A stretch of 61,482 bases of DNA, from NCBI GenBank assembly GCA_913043235.1, contig CAJWLO010000014.1, forward strand, positions 1 through 61,482, given 5' to 3'. The DNA comes from an uncultured Fidelibacterota bacterium. Its GTDB lineage: Bacteria > Fidelibacterota > Marinisomatia > Marinisomatales > UBA1611. This document shows, piece by piece, positions 8,027 through 17,270 of the stretch. A program made the translations under genes and the position numbers. Every line of letters starts with the position of its first letter. Positions within the stretch are counted from its first letter, which is position 1. Under the pieces are notes generated by a model that was not told the DNA's origin, did not search any database, and was given only the letters and a program-made list of their open reading frames with translations.

Positions 8027-9496
8027 ATGAGTAGATATATATCACCATTACTATTTAGTGGTTTTATTTTTTGGAGCTGTGAAGAAAAGATTGAAGATTG
8101 TTTAGGTGACCCAGGAGGAACTGCAGTATATGATAGTTGCGGAGTATGTGATGATAACTCCACCAATGATTGTACGCAGGATTGTGCAGGAATTTGGGGC
8201 GGAAATGCTTTTCTAGATGATTGTGGAGCCTGTGATGAAGACCCGTCCAATGATTGTACTGTAGATTGTTTAGGTGTCCCAGGAGGAACTGCAGTATATG
8301 ATAGTTGCGGAGTATGTGATGATAATTCCGCTAATGATTGCACGCAAGATTGTCTAGGTATTTGGGGCGGAAGCACTGTATGTGGATGCACTGATTCCGA
8401 TGCAGTCAATTACAATTATCTTGCTACCTACGATGATGGCACATGTCAGTATGACACTGTAGAACTCAATATTCTCTGGGTAAAAACATATGGAGATATA
8501 GGGGATAAAAGTTGGTGTGTACGCCAGACAAGCGATAATGGATTCATTATTGCAGGTGCTAGTAATTATAACGGTCTTTTAATTAAGACCAATCCTGATG
8601 GTAATGTAGAGTGGCACCAAACATATGATAATTCAACTACATTGTACAGTGCTCGCGAAACATCTGATGGGGGTTTAATCGCAGTAGGATATTATGAGTG
8701 CGATACTTCGGCTGCATGTTATCCGGATATTTATATTTTAAAAACTAATAGTACAGGTATTATAGAATGGGAGAAAACCGTTGGTTCAGCAGGGAATAAT
8801 AATGACTGGGCCCGAGACGTGATTCAGACTGCGGATGATAATTTTGTGATCACGGGCACTTGGAATGATAATGGAAATAATTCTAAAGCAATGCTTAGGA
8901 AGTATAGTAGTAGTGGTGAGTTAATATGGGATGAAATTTTTAGCAGTTCAGTAGCTAATGAGATTAACTCCATAATTGAGACATCAGATGGTAATTTCAT
9001 TCTAGCAGGGTACACAGGAACTCAGCATGGTGATTATAAAGCTCTAATGATTAAAACTGATCCAAGTGGACAACAAATATGGAAAAAAAACATATCATCA
9101 ACAGGGAGTACGGAGCTTTATGCAGTTTGCGAATCTCCAAATGGAGGATATGTTGGAGCTGGTTATTGTAATAGTTGGCGGAGTAATTATTTAGTAGAAA
9201 GAAATTCTTCGGGTGGTGGAGCCTGGAATAACTGTAATATTGTTGAACCTTCTGTAAGTGGCTATTATGATATAACACCTTCTTCCAGGGGTGGATATTA
9301 TGTTATTGATGATAGGAGTACTTTAATGTGGATTAATGCACAAGGAGATATTCTTATGAGCAAAAGTATAGACAATGCAAATATGTCAATAATGGAACTA
9401 GATGACGGTGATATTGTAGTGGGAGGTTATGGTTTTATTGATGGAAATAGTGGTGGAACTCCCGCTCTGGCACGTTTATCCTTTTCAGATCAGTAG
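8027..9496 (+). CDS. surface lipoprotein with Cys-rich repeats and propeller-like blades
   Basis: 489 residues. The N-terminus (SPLLFSGFIFWSC) reads as a lipoprotein signal with Cys18 as the lipidated residue. Residues about 24-125 hold consecutive units of the pattern DCxGxxGGxAxxDxCGxCDxxxxND. This Cys-rich repeat is common in secreted marine Bacteroidetes and Marinimicrobia proteins and probably binds metal or is disulphide-rich. From about residue 140 onward, recurring units such as TSDGGLIAVGYY, TADDNFVITGTW and TSDGNFILAGYT look like beta-propeller blades. There is no NPFN sorting tail. Role unknown; surface adhesion or binding is a guess. Confidence 0.75.
   Translation: MSRYISPLLFSGFIFWSCEEKIEDCLGDPGGTAVYDSCGVCDDNSTNDCTQDCAGIWGGNAFLDDCGACDEDPSNDCTVDCLGVPGGTAVYDSCGVCDDNSANDCTQDCLGIWGGSTVCGCTDSDAVNYNYLATYDDGTCQYDTVELNILWVKTYGDIGDKSWCVRQTSDNGFIIAGASNYNGLLIKTNPDGNVEWHQTYDNSTTLYSARETSDGGLIAVGYYECDTSAACYPDIYILKTNSTGIIEWEKTVGSAGNNNDWARDVIQTADDNFVITGTWNDNGNNSKAMLRKYSSSGELIWDEIFSSSVANEINSIIETSDGNFILAGYTGTQHGDYKALMIKTDPSGQQIWKKNISSTGSTELYAVCESPNGGYVGAGYCNSWRSNYLVERNSSGGGAWNNCNIVEPSVSGYYDITPSSRGGYYVIDDRSTLMWINAQGDILMSKSIDNANMSIMELDDGDIVVGGYGFIDGNSGGTPALARLSFSDQ
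8096..8185 (+). repeat. direct repeat, copy 1, within the lipoprotein gene
   Basis: A 90-base unit beginning gattgtttaggtg recurs 168 bases (56 codons) downstream with only scattered differences, mainly at third positions. It encodes one Cys-rich module. Near-identity at DNA level points to recent duplication. Confidence 0.8.
8264..8353 (+). repeat. direct repeat, copy 2, within the lipoprotein gene
   Basis: Second copy of the 90-base Cys-rich unit. The intervening module (about 8186-8263) has the same protein pattern but a more diverged DNA sequence. Confidence 0.8.
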
Positions 9497-9579
9497 AATT
9501 ATCCTTTTATACAACAGGCTTTGAATAAACAAACAAGATGGTATTATTGGACTGACCAGCCAAATCATACCATCTAATC

Positions 9580-9604
9580 AAGACCCTTTCACCCGGGTTT
9601 TTTG
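9580..9604 (+). terminator. rho-independent terminator
   Basis: AAGACCC and GGGTTTT form a seven-pair stem (one G-T pair) around an eight-base loop, followed by a T run. It lies about 85 bases after the lipoprotein stop and shares a GGG-T5/6-GTTTG right side with the terminators at 10727 and 12900. Confidence 0.6.
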
Positions 9605-9664
9605 TTTGCTGGAGGATGGGTAGATAAATTTCAAGTATAAATAACTATGTAAATTGCATATAGA

Positions 9665-10108
9665 ATGAAAAGGCAAAATCCGATGAAAAATAAAAAAATA
9701 ATATCTTCTTTAAATAATATATTAGAATTAGAGCTTGCTGGCGTTGTGAAATACACTCACTATGCATTTATGGTCCAAGGGCCCTATCGTTTATCAATAG
9801 TACAGTGGTTAAGGACTCAGGCACAAGAATCTCTCGCTCATGCTGAAGCAGTTGGTGAGCATATTACTAGCCTAGGTGAGCATCCAACATTAAAAATAAG
9901 TGATATTTTAGAAACTCATAAACATTCAACAGAAGATATACTGAAAGAATGTTTAGAACACGAACGAACTGCGATTAAAGCATACTATGACCTATTAAAA
10001 TCAGTCCAAAATAGATCCATAATGCTTGAAGAATTTGCACGCACACAAATAGCAGCAGAAGAGATGCATGAAGCAGAAGTAAAAAAAATGTTGAGAGATA
10101 ATTTTTAA
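9665..10108 (+). CDS. bacterioferritin-like ferritin-fold protein
   Basis: 147 residues (141 if the in-frame ATG at 9683 is used). Four-helix ferritin pattern: ELELAGVVKYTHY, AQESLAHAEAVGEH (ExxH), ECLEHERTAIKAYY and AAEEMHEAEV (ExxH). These give two Glu/ExxH pairs for a diiron ferroxidase site as in bacterioferritin and Dps-like bacterioferritins. Likely role is iron oxidation and storage or iron detoxification in the cytoplasm. I cannot confirm a haem Met. It stands alone, with a Rieske protein downstream. Confidence 0.75.
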   Translation: MKRQNPMKNKKIISSLNNILELELAGVVKYTHYAFMVQGPYRLSIVQWLRTQAQESLAHAEAVGEHITSLGEHPTLKISDILETHKHSTEDILKECLEHERTAIKAYYDLLKSVQNRSIMLEEFARTQIAAEEMHEAEVKKMLRDNF

Positions 10109-10378
10109 TTGTAACAGGATTTTTATTGACCTTTAGCTAATGAGAGATACTCAAATTAAAAATAATGCACTAACATCAGGTATTACTAATGGCTTTTCCT
10201 AAATAATAGATATTACTATATAATCAAAATATTGAATAATAACTCAACTAGCCTCCGCCAATCAGTTTTTTTTTGTGGGGTTTTTGTTAAACTAATAATA
10301 TCAAAAAAATAGAAATATGACATAAACGAATGGGAAAAAACAATTCACATAAATGAATTCAAGAATAATGATCAGGTC

Positions 10379-10687
10379 TTGACCAAGGCTAACAATGTAG
10401 AGATCCTATTGATTAAAAGTAATGATGAATATTTTGCTGTTACTTCAAAATGTGCTCATCTTGGCCTAGGGTTGAAGGGTGGCAAGGTGAATTCTGAAGA
10501 GAAAACCATCACATGTCCTTGGCATGATAGTCAATTTTGTCTAAAAACAGGAGAGACCAAGCAATGGGTTACAATGAGTGGTATAAAGAAATATCTATTA
10601 TTCTTGATACCTAAAAAAACACCATTAAATACAACAACCTTCGATGTTAAAATTGAAGATAATCATTTGTGGTTAAAGCCTATTTGA
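10379..10687 (+). CDS. small Rieske [2Fe-2S] protein, start uncertain
   Basis: CAHLGLGLKGG and CPWHDSQF give the CxH...CxxH ligand set of a Rieske cluster, in a protein the size of a dioxygenase-type ferredoxin. Reading from the TTG at 10379 gives 102 residues, but homology-like codons continue upstream in frame (EWEKTIHINEFKNNDQVL) to a TAG near 10308 without any ATG, GTG or TTG. An ATG (about 10318) sits one frame away followed by TAA. Either the start is non-canonical, or a small deletion has broken the 5' end. Likely an electron carrier; its partner oxygenase is not adjacent. Confidence 0.65.
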   Translation: MTKANNVEILLIKSNDEYFAVTSKCAHLGLGLKGGKVNSEEKTITCPWHDSQFCLKTGETKQWVTMSGIKKYLLFLIPKKTPLNTTTFDVKIEDNHLWLKPI

Positions 10688-10726
10688 TTATATCATAATC
10701 ATAACTCAAACAACGATATTATCAAT

Positions 10727-10749
10727 CCCCACATTCGTGGGGTTTTTTT
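10727..10749 (+). terminator. strong rho-independent terminator
   Basis: CCCCAC-ATTC-GTGGGG makes a perfect six-pair GC stem with a four-base loop, followed directly by seven Ts. It ends the Rieske transcript. Confidence 0.85.
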
Positions 10750-11091
10750 GTTTGTTGGATGTATATAAAATAATTAACAAAATGTAATTAATGGAAACAT
10801 TAAGAATCAGGAATTGTATTTTTTATTAATATTATTAAATTATTAATCAATAAATGATCACTTTATAAAGTTATTTATCAAAATTTGTTTTATTTTTAAA
10901 AAAGATAAATTTATTATCAGTGAATTATGCACAACCAAGTATATAAAAAAGGATGAAACACTAATTTCCCAAGGCGATCTTGCTAAGGAAGCATATTCTT
11001 TTCAAATTGAAATATTGATTTCGCATTTTATGAATTCAAAGCAATATTTCTTGAGAAGCAGAATCCATTAGAAATAATTGAAGGATTATAA
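10750..11091. other. AT-rich intergenic stretch upstream of the glucanase
   Basis: No supportable gene. One plus-strand frame is open from about 10850 to 11070 and its last third (DETLISQGDLAKEAYSF) looks protein-like. However, it has no start codon in a usable place, so it may be a decayed fragment. The region presumably carries the promoter for the GH16 gene. Confidence 0.5.
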
Positions 11092-12735
11092 ATGAAATCT
11101 TATATATTCATTTTTTTAATTTTCATTTCAGAATTTTCCACTGCTCAAATTGGAGAAGTTATCTGGGAAGATAATTTTAATGATCTAGATAACTGGATGA
11201 AAATCACCGGGAATGGATCCTGGGGCTGGGGCAATGGTGAACTGGAATTCTATCAGGAAGAAAATGTCGAGATAACTGAAGTTCCCGGTGAAACGGGCAA
11301 TAACGCACTGGATATCATTGCCAGGGAGGAATCAGGACCAGGCATTGTTGACCAATGGGGGAATCCGTTATACTATACATCGGGGAAGGTGACCACAAAA
11401 GCAAAAATATCTATTAAGTATGGTGTGATAGAAACAAGAGTAAGAGTGCCAGACCTTGATCTTGGAGGATTGCCCGCTGTCTGGCTGCTTGGAATATCAA
11501 ATCTCAATTGGCCGTATTGTGGTGAACTCGATATGATGGAAATGGGCTCTCTTCAAGATTTCAGAGATTTACATGATGAGTACAATGGTGGTAATGGTTC
11601 TGATAATTCAACTGTGAATCAAGTGGTCGGTGCCAATGCTATATTTTATGCAGATGAAGCTGTAACCTCAGAAAACCCATCCGGTGCAGCCAGTATTTCA
11701 TGGGACCCGGATGGTGATTACTGTAGACCTTACTACAATTATAATAATCTAAACGATAGGTTCATCACGTATCGCATATATTGGGATTCAGATAGTATCC
11801 GGTTTACTGTTATTGATGATAGTGTTGAGTTTGATTTTTACACAGAACCATTTCCGATTGATAGTATTTCTGCTGAATTTCAGGAACCCTTTTACCTTAT
11901 AGCCAATCTGGCCATAGGTGGATTATTTACAGATGCAGTTTATAATGGTGGAAGCGGATTGCCGATATCAATGCCTTTTCCTGCTCATATGTATGTTGAC
12001 TACATTAAAGTGATGGAATGGAACGGGCAGGGGGAAGTTCATATCGGACCGCCTACGTTCCAAGGAGGGACCTTTGGTCTATTTACGGATACAACACCGA
12101 TTGATAACGGTTTAGTAGCCGGTGATGATTCGGAAATCTACGTTTGGGAGGGGACCTTAATCGAAGGTAGTCTACAACCCTATGAAGGTGCAAATGGCAT
12201 ATCATGGCAAACTACCGGTTTAGGCTGGTTTGGTGCAGGAATTATGTCCATGCAACCGGTTAACCTATTCAATTTTAGTGAGGGAAATTTAAAATTCATG
12301 ATCAAGATCCCGGAAAATATTTCATTCCAGATCGGCATTATAGATGCTTGGGGGAATCAGTCGTATGTTGAATTTCCGGCGAACCAAACCAAATACGGTC
12401 TTGTTAGGGATAGTAATTGGGGACAAGCATCAATTCCAGTGAGTGATATCCGTGGAGAGTTTATTGATTTAAGAATGTTGAGCTATGAGTTTGTCATTTT
12501 GGAGGTAAATGGTGCGGGATGCCAATTTGCACTGGATGATATTTATTGGGAAGGCGGTGGAACCGTAAGCGTTATTGAAAACGAATTTAGTACTACCCCA
12601 ACTAGATTCAGTTTGAACAATAATTTTCCAAATCCATTCAATCCTGTTACTACCTTGAGTTACACCCTGTCGGAACAAGCCCATGTAACGCTCACGATCT
12701 ACGATTTGATGGGCAAAGAAGTAACCGGCTTGTAG
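11092..12735 (+). CDS. secreted glycoside hydrolase family 16 beta-glucanase, frameshifted at its C-terminus
   Basis: 547 residues before a premature TAG. A signal peptide (YIFIFLIFISEFSTAQ) precedes a GH16 domain (about 22-320) whose GELDMMEMG holds the nucleophile Glu145, Asp147 and acid/base Glu150. The beta-bulge spacing ExDxxE is the laminarinase type. A beta-sandwich, carbohydrate-binding-like domain (about 330-500) follows, then the start of a type IX-like sorting module (FPNPFNPVTTLSYTL). The module is cut off at KEVTGL. The remaining part of the module is intact in another frame to 12878, so one base has been lost near 12727. The likely substrate is laminarin or a related beta-1,3-glucan; without the module the product might not be anchored. 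Confidence 0.85.
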   Translation: MKSYIFIFLIFISEFSTAQIGEVIWEDNFNDLDNWMKITGNGSWGWGNGELEFYQEENVEITEVPGETGNNALDIIAREESGPGIVDQWGNPLYYTSGKVTTKAKISIKYGVIETRVRVPDLDLGGLPAVWLLGISNLNWPYCGELDMMEMGSLQDFRDLHDEYNGGNGSDNSTVNQVVGANAIFYADEAVTSENPSGAASISWDPDGDYCRPYYNYNNLNDRFITYRIYWDSDSIRFTVIDDSVEFDFYTEPFPIDSISAEFQEPFYLIANLAIGGLFTDAVYNGGSGLPISMPFPAHMYVDYIKVMEWNGQGEVHIGPPTFQGGTFGLFTDTTPIDNGLVAGDDSEIYVWEGTLIEGSLQPYEGANGISWQTTGLGWFGAGIMSMQPVNLFNFSEGNLKFMIKIPENISFQIGIIDAWGNQSYVEFPANQTKYGLVRDSNWGQASIPVSDIRGEFIDLRMLSYEFVILEVNGAGCQFALDDIYWEGGGTVSVIENEFSTTPTRFSLNNNFPNPFNPVTTLSYTLSEQAHVTLTIYDLMGKEVTGL

Positions 12736-12878
12736 ATATCACTCAAAAAGCAGGATTCAAATCAGTCCAATGGAATTCTGTAGACAGCTTTGGCAATTTG
12801 ATGAGTGCTGGCGTCTATCTTTACCAGATACAGGCTGGGGATTATTTACAGACAAAGAAAATGGTACTACTAAAATAA
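12727..12878 (+). pseudogene. out-of-frame remainder of the GH16 sorting domain
   Basis: In the alternative frame this reads RLVDITQKAGFKSVQWNS, then SAGVYLYQIQAGDYLQTKK and MVLLK-stop. That is exactly the missing second half of a Por/type IX C-terminal module. Joining it to the upstream frame requires one extra base in the ACCGG run. It is a true frameshift mutation or a sequencing/assembly error. Confidence 0.85.
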
Positions 12879-12899
12879 TTTTCCCCTTTTCGAAATATT

Positions 12900-12924
12900 A
12901 AGTCCCGCACTCTTGGGGTTTTTG
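12900..12924 (+). terminator. rho-independent terminator after the glucanase
   Basis: AAGTCCC pairs with GGGGTTT across the loop GCACTCTT (two wobble pairs), followed by a T run. It uses the same GGG-T5-GTTTG right-hand side as the terminators at 9580 and 10727. Confidence 0.6.
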
Positions 12925-13165
12925 TTTGTGGGCTGATTTCATGAATCGAAGTATTTATAACAGGAGTAATGATTTATTATTTATAATATTTTCTAAACGG
13001 AAGGCAATTAATGATCTCATTACACAATAGGACGACATATTTGTAATCAGGTTAAGCGAATAAAGAATAAAGATGTTTTTTTATATTATAGGTATTAATA
13101 TTCTGATAAATATCTATTTAATATAAGGGTATGGTATAAAAACTAAGCTATAGGGAGATAGAAAA

Positions 13166-14527
13166 ATGCATCAAAAAAAGATCACATTAACAGAACAGGA
13201 GATCCCAAAACAATGGTATAATATTGTCGCAGATATGCCTAATCAACCGCCGCCTATTCTTCACCCAGGCACTGGACAACCCGTAGGCCCTGATGATTTG
13301 GCTCCACTGTTTCCTATGGGGTTAATCATGCAGGAAGTATGTCAGGATAGATTTGTAGACATTCCTGAGCCAGTTTTGGAAGCTTTACAGATTTGGCGTC
13401 CGTCACCTTTAATTCGTGCAACTGGATTGGAAAAAGAACTAAAGACTCCAGCAAAAATCTATTATAAATATGAAGGTGTAAGTCCTACAGGAAGCCACAA
13501 ACCAAACTCTGCAGTAGCGCAGGCATATTACAATAAAGCAGAAGGAATTATGCGTTTAGCGACAGAAACCGGTGCTGGACAGTGGGGTAGTAGCCTAGCA
13601 TTTGCTGGTTCTATTTTTGGTCAGGAAGTGAAAGTATATATGGTCCGGATTAGTTTCGATCAGAAACCATATCGCAAGGCTTTGATGCAGACTTATGGTG
13701 CAGAGATTGTTGCCAGCCCTTCAACTGATACAAATGCAGGAAGAACAGTCCTAGAAAATACACCTGATACGCCAGGTAGCCTTGGTATCGCTATTTCTGA
13801 AGCAGTGGAAGATGCTGCTACAAGAGACGATACTCGCTATGCTCTTGGATCTGTCCTGAACCATGTTTTACTTCACCAGACCGTCATTGGCCAAGAAGCT
13901 ATGAAACAGATGGAAATTGCTGGTGATTTTCCAGATATCATTATTGGTTGTGTCGGTGGTGGGTGCAATTTTGCTGGATTATCATTCCCTTTTGTTAGAG
14001 ATAAAATCAATGGGAAAGATATTCGTTTTATTGCTGCAGAACCTGCATCATGTCCAACCCTTACAAAAGGTGAGTTCCGATATGATTTTGGAGATACTGC
14101 TCAGCTAACACCTCTATCCCCAATGTATACTCTAGGTCATAAGTTCGTTCCTCCACCGATTCACGCAGGTGGGTTAAGATACCACGGAGATGCACCTCTT
14201 TTATGTCAATTGGTAAAAGATGGGATTATGGAAGCAGAAGCTTATAGCCAAATAGATTGCTTTGAATCAGCTGTTTCTTTTGCAAAAACAGAAGGTATTG
14301 TCCCTGCACCGGAATCCAGTCATGCGGTCCATGGTGCGGTAAAACATGCAATTGAAGCACGTGAGTCTGGAGAAGAAAAAGTTATTCTTTTTAACCTTTC
14401 CGGGCACGGATATTTTGATATGTCTGCCTATACTCAATTCCTGAGCGGCAGTTTGGAAGATCATGCTATGACAAATGATGAAGTTGCTGAAAACTTAAAA
14501 GCACTGGAAGGACTACCTACAATATAA
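13166..14527 (+). CDS. trpB2: tryptophan synthase beta chain, TrpB2 type
   Basis: 453 residues, the length of the TrpB2 subgroup (TrpB1 is about 400). It makes tryptophan from indole and serine with [17 protein letters not shown] carries the PLP lysine, [10 protein letters not shown] the substrate loop with catalytic Glu, and [11 protein letters not shown] the phosphate-binding glycine loop. The N-terminal extension ([12 protein letters not shown]...[10 protein letters not shown]) is typical of TrpB2. RBS GGGAGA lies 8 bases before the ATG. No trpA is nearby. It converges on the tryptophan catabolic operon, which suggests indole salvage tied to tryptophan turnover rather than a standard biosynthetic operon. 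Confidence 0.9.
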   Translation: MHQKKITLTEQEIPKQWYNIVADMPNQPPPILHPGTGQPVGPDDLAPLFPMGLIMQEVCQDRFVDIPEPVLEALQIWRPSPLIRATGLEKELKTPAKIYYKYEGVSPTGSHKPNSAVAQAYYNKAEGIMRLATETGAGQWGSSLAFAGSIFGQEVKVYMVRISFDQKPYRKALMQTYGAEIVASPSTDTNAGRTVLENTPDTPGSLGIAISEAVEDAATRDDTRYALGSVLNHVLLHQTVIGQEAMKQMEIAGDFPDIIIGCVGGGCNFAGLSFPFVRDKINGKDIRFIAAEPASCPTLTKGEFRYDFGDTAQLTPLSPMYTLGHKFVPPPIHAGGLRYHGDAPLLCQLVKDGIMEAEAYSQIDCFESAVSFAKTEGIVPAPESSHAVHGAVKHAIEARESGEEKVILFNLSGHGYFDMSAYTQFLSGSLEDHAMTNDEVAENLKALEGLPTI

Positions 14528-14604
14528 GCTACAGAATTTTCATAGCGATTCTATTATAATCTGATTTTCTTTAGTTTTAAAAACTGTGAAGACCTGCTTG
14601 TTAT

Positions 14605-14640
14605 CATAAGATGGTAATAATATATGGTATTATTCTTATG
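14605..14640. terminator. possible bidirectional hairpin between trpB2 and kmo
   Basis: CATAAGA...TCTTATG outer arms and TAATA...TATTA inner arms form a nested AT-rich stem in the 147-base gap between convergent genes. The position suits a shared terminator, but it has no T run and low GC, so this is tentative. Confidence 0.35.
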
Positions 14641-14674
14641 AAAACACCTTCCGTATTGAGAGTGTTCTTGTGGT

Positions 14675-16030
14675 CTATGAATTCAGACTAGAATTAGGTA
14701 ACATATTTTTTACCAATTCTCTATCAATTGATTTTCCTGTTGGGTCTAATTTTAGTAATTCATTAATGATCTTAAACTGTTTTTCACCTCGTTCATATAC
14801 CTCTGAATATGGAATCTGATGGAAGGCTACCATAGAGTACCTCGGAATAAACTGTCCTGGATACATTCGTTCCAGTTTTAATTCTAAGGTTCTCTTTTTT
14901 TTATATTCTATATCATTTACATGATCACGCATTTCTATGTAATTCTCAATTGCCATATCTGCAATTGCATGTCCATTTTCTACCTGAGTAGCTGAAAAAG
15001 CATCAAAAATGGTTTTCCAGTCATTTTTATTCATGTCTATGAGTCCAGCCAAAATTGAACAGTCTTGAAATGATGCATTCATTCCCTGGCCGAAAAAAGG
15101 CACAATTGCATGTGCTGCGTCTCCAATAAGCAATGCTTTATCTTGGAAATGCCATGGTTTACAATAAACGGATGCAAGCTCACCGGTAGGATTATTTTGG
15201 AAATCTTCGATCAATGTAGGCATTAATTCCATGGTATCTGGAAATTGAGATTGAAACAAGTGTAAGATATCATTTTCTGTTTTTACAGTTTCAAAACTGA
15301 CTACACCTTCTATTGGGAAAAATAAAGTGCATGTAAAAGAATAATCCTTATTGGGTAGAGCAATAAGCATGTAATTGCCTCTGGGCCAAATATGCAGAGC
15401 GTTAGATTCAATCTGAAAATCTCCCGATTCGGATGGTGGTATTGTTAATTCTTTATATCCATGGCCTAGTGGTTTTTTTATATATTTAACGGTTGATTTA
15501 TTTATTATAGCTTCTCTGAGAACGGAGGCTGACCCATCGCAACCGATAACCCTGGTGAATGATAATTCCTTATGGGAGTTTGTATCCAATTCTTGAAGAA
15601 AGAGTTTATAATGGTCAAAATCAGCTGAGATTAGTTTATGGTTAAATAAAATGGTTACGTTTTCTGATTCCTCCGCCAGATTCATCAATTCCATATTTAA
15701 CTGAGCTCTGGAGACGGAAAAAATAATCTCTTCGTCTGTTTGTCCATACGGTAGCATATGAGTAGTCCCATCTAGGTCATGAATCATTCGTCCCTTCATA
15801 GAGGTGGCAATAGGTTTAATTCTATTGTATAGGCCAATTTCTTTGAGAGCCTGAATACCACGGGCTGACAGTGCTAGATTGATAGATCGTCCCGCAGATA
15901 TAGGTACTTTTCTCATATCCGGTCGACTTTCAATAATTGTTACAACATAACCTCGCTGTGCCATATAATTTGCGAGAAGTGGTCCTGCTAAACCGGCCCC
16001 GATTAATATGATTTTTTCTTTATTTATCAA
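14675..16030 (-). CDS. kmo: kynurenine 3-monooxygenase
   Basis: 451 residues. FAD/NADPH flavoprotein that hydroxylates L-kynurenine to 3-hydroxykynurenine. IILIGAGLAGPLLANYMAQ is the GxGxxG FAD fold. GRSINLALSARGIQAL matches the KMO signature, and LLIGDAAHAIVPFFGQGMNA is the GD motif closing the FAD site. There is no C-terminal membrane anchor, as in bacterial KMOs. Its start overlaps the end of kynU by 11 bases, and it is the last gene of the minus-strand operon. Together with kynU and the 3-hydroxyanthranilate dioxygenase it fixes the route as the kynurenine pathway. Confidence 0.95.
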   Translation of the reverse strand: MINKEKIILIGAGLAGPLLANYMAQRGYVVTIIESRPDMRKVPISAGRSINLALSARGIQALKEIGLYNRIKPIATSMKGRMIHDLDGTTHMLPYGQTDEEIIFSVSRAQLNMELMNLAEESENVTILFNHKLISADFDHYKLFLQELDTNSHKELSFTRVIGCDGSASVLREAIINKSTVKYIKKPLGHGYKELTIPPSESGDFQIESNALHIWPRGNYMLIALPNKDYSFTCTLFFPIEGVVSFETVKTENDILHLFQSQFPDTMELMPTLIEDFQNNPTGELASVYCKPWHFQDKALLIGDAAHAIVPFFGQGMNASFQDCSILAGLIDMNKNDWKTIFDAFSATQVENGHAIADMAIENYIEMRDHVNDIEYKKKRTLELKLERMYPGQFIPRYSMVAFHQIPYSEVYERGEKQFKIINELLKLDPTGKSIDRELVKNMLPNSSLNS

Positions 16031-17270
16031 GAATATGCTTTAAAATTATAACAAAATCATATACTTCAGTATATCGATTGAATAATGGATGAGGCGCAAC
16101 ACGTATTACATCTGGATTTCTCCAGTCGCATACTACGCCCTGGTTAGATAGTTCATCGAAGATTTTTTTTCCGCCAGGAACTACAAGAGATAACTGACAT
16201 CCCCTTTCTATAGGGTTTTCGGGAGTAATAATTGTTACTTCTGGTAAGACTTTGATGATTAAATATTCTAAAAATCCCGTTAGTTTTTCACTTTTTTTGC
16301 GAATAGCTGTCATCCCCACTTCATCAAATATATCCATTGCCGCAAGTAAGGGCGCCATACCCATCACAGGCGAATTACTAACCTGCCAGCCTTCTGCTGT
16401 TTTAATCGGATCAAAATCGGGTCCCATATTGAATCGAGTTTTTTTATTCTGACCCCACCAACCTGCAAATCTATGATTCTTCCAATCATGATGTTTATTA
16501 TGAATAAATACGCCTCCAGGGGCACCTGGCCCAGCACACAAATACTTATATGAACACCATGCAGCAAAATCAACGTCCCAGTCATGCAGGCGCATTGTCA
16601 GATTACCCACTCCATGAGCTAGGTCAAACCCGACAAATGCCCCCACCTCATGACCAGCATTTGTAATGGCTTGCATATCAAAAACCTGCCCTGTATAATA
16701 GTTTGGGTTACCAAGCATAACTGTAGCCAGTTCTTGGTTTTCGTTCTTAATTACGTTTATAATATCTTCAGTTCTAAGGGTTGACTCGCCTTCTCTTGGA
16801 GTTAATTCAATTAATGTATTTAAAGGGGAAAAGCCATGGAATTTAATTTGAGATTTAATAGCATATAGGTCTGACGGGAATGCTCCCTTTTCAATTATAA
16901 TTTTTTTCCTGGTCCCAATAGGTTGATAAAATGAAATTAATAGGAAATGAATATTGACTGTTAAAGCATTCATTACCACTACTTCTGATGAATGACCTCC
17001 CACGAGTCTGGCAGTGGTTTCCAGAAATTTTTCGTGAAAGTTTTTCCACCTGCTATGTTGGCCAAGCAATCCTTTTCTTTCCCAAAGATCAAGTTCCTTC
17101 TCAACAAAAGTTCGAACTGATTTTGGCTGTAGCCCAAGGGAATTTCCAGAGAAATAAATTAGGTTATCGCCATATTTATTTTTAGGATAATAAAATTTTT
17201 CCGGATACGCTCCTAATGGATCATTCTGATCCAGGATATTTGCAAATGAACTAGAATTTTTATATTTCAC
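16020..17270 (-). CDS. kynU: kynureninase
   Basis: 416 residues, normal length. PLP enzyme cleaving 3-hydroxykynurenine (or kynurenine) to 3-hydroxyanthranilate (or anthranilate) and alanine. [15 protein letters not shown] is the family N-terminal signature. [11 protein letters not shown] supplies the PLP Asp, [12 protein letters not shown] the Schiff-base lysine and FAGWWGQ the C-terminal substrate loop. Its ATG overlaps the ACMS decarboxylase stop as ATGA, so the two are coupled. Confidence 0.95.
   Translation of the reverse strand: MKYKNSSSFANILDQNDPLGAYPEKFYYPKNKYGDNLIYFSGNSLGLQPKSVRTFVEKELDLWERKGLLGQHSRWKNFHEKFLETTARLVGGHSSEVVVMNALTVNIHFLLISFYQPIGTRKKIIIEKGAFPSDLYAIKSQIKFHGFSPLNTLIELTPREGESTLRTEDIINVIKNENQELATVMLGNPNYYTGQVFDMQAITNAGHEVGAFVGFDLAHGVGNLTMRLHDWDVDFAAWCSYKYLCAGPGAPGGVFIHNKHHDWKNHRFAGWWGQNKKTRFNMGPDFDPIKTAEGWQVSNSPVMGMAPLLAAMDIFDEVGMTAIRKKSEKLTGFLEYLIIKVLPEVTIITPENPIERGCQLSLVVPGGKKIFDELSNQGVVCDWRNPDVIRVAPHPLFNRYTEVYDFVIILKHILDK

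Noticed and set aside
8096-8353. Possible CRISPR-like repeats
   Set aside because: Repeats are in frame, 90 bases long and encode Cys-rich modules; no short regular repeat-spacer pattern is present anywhere in the window.
7927-8409. Minus-strand 160-codon frame with internal repeats
   Set aside because: It is the antisense of the Cys-rich repeat lipoprotein; its repeats only reflect the coding repeats of the other strand.
10850-11070. Open frame ending in DETLISQGDLAKEAYSF
   Set aside because: No start codon in a sensible place and very AT-rich; at most a decayed fragment.
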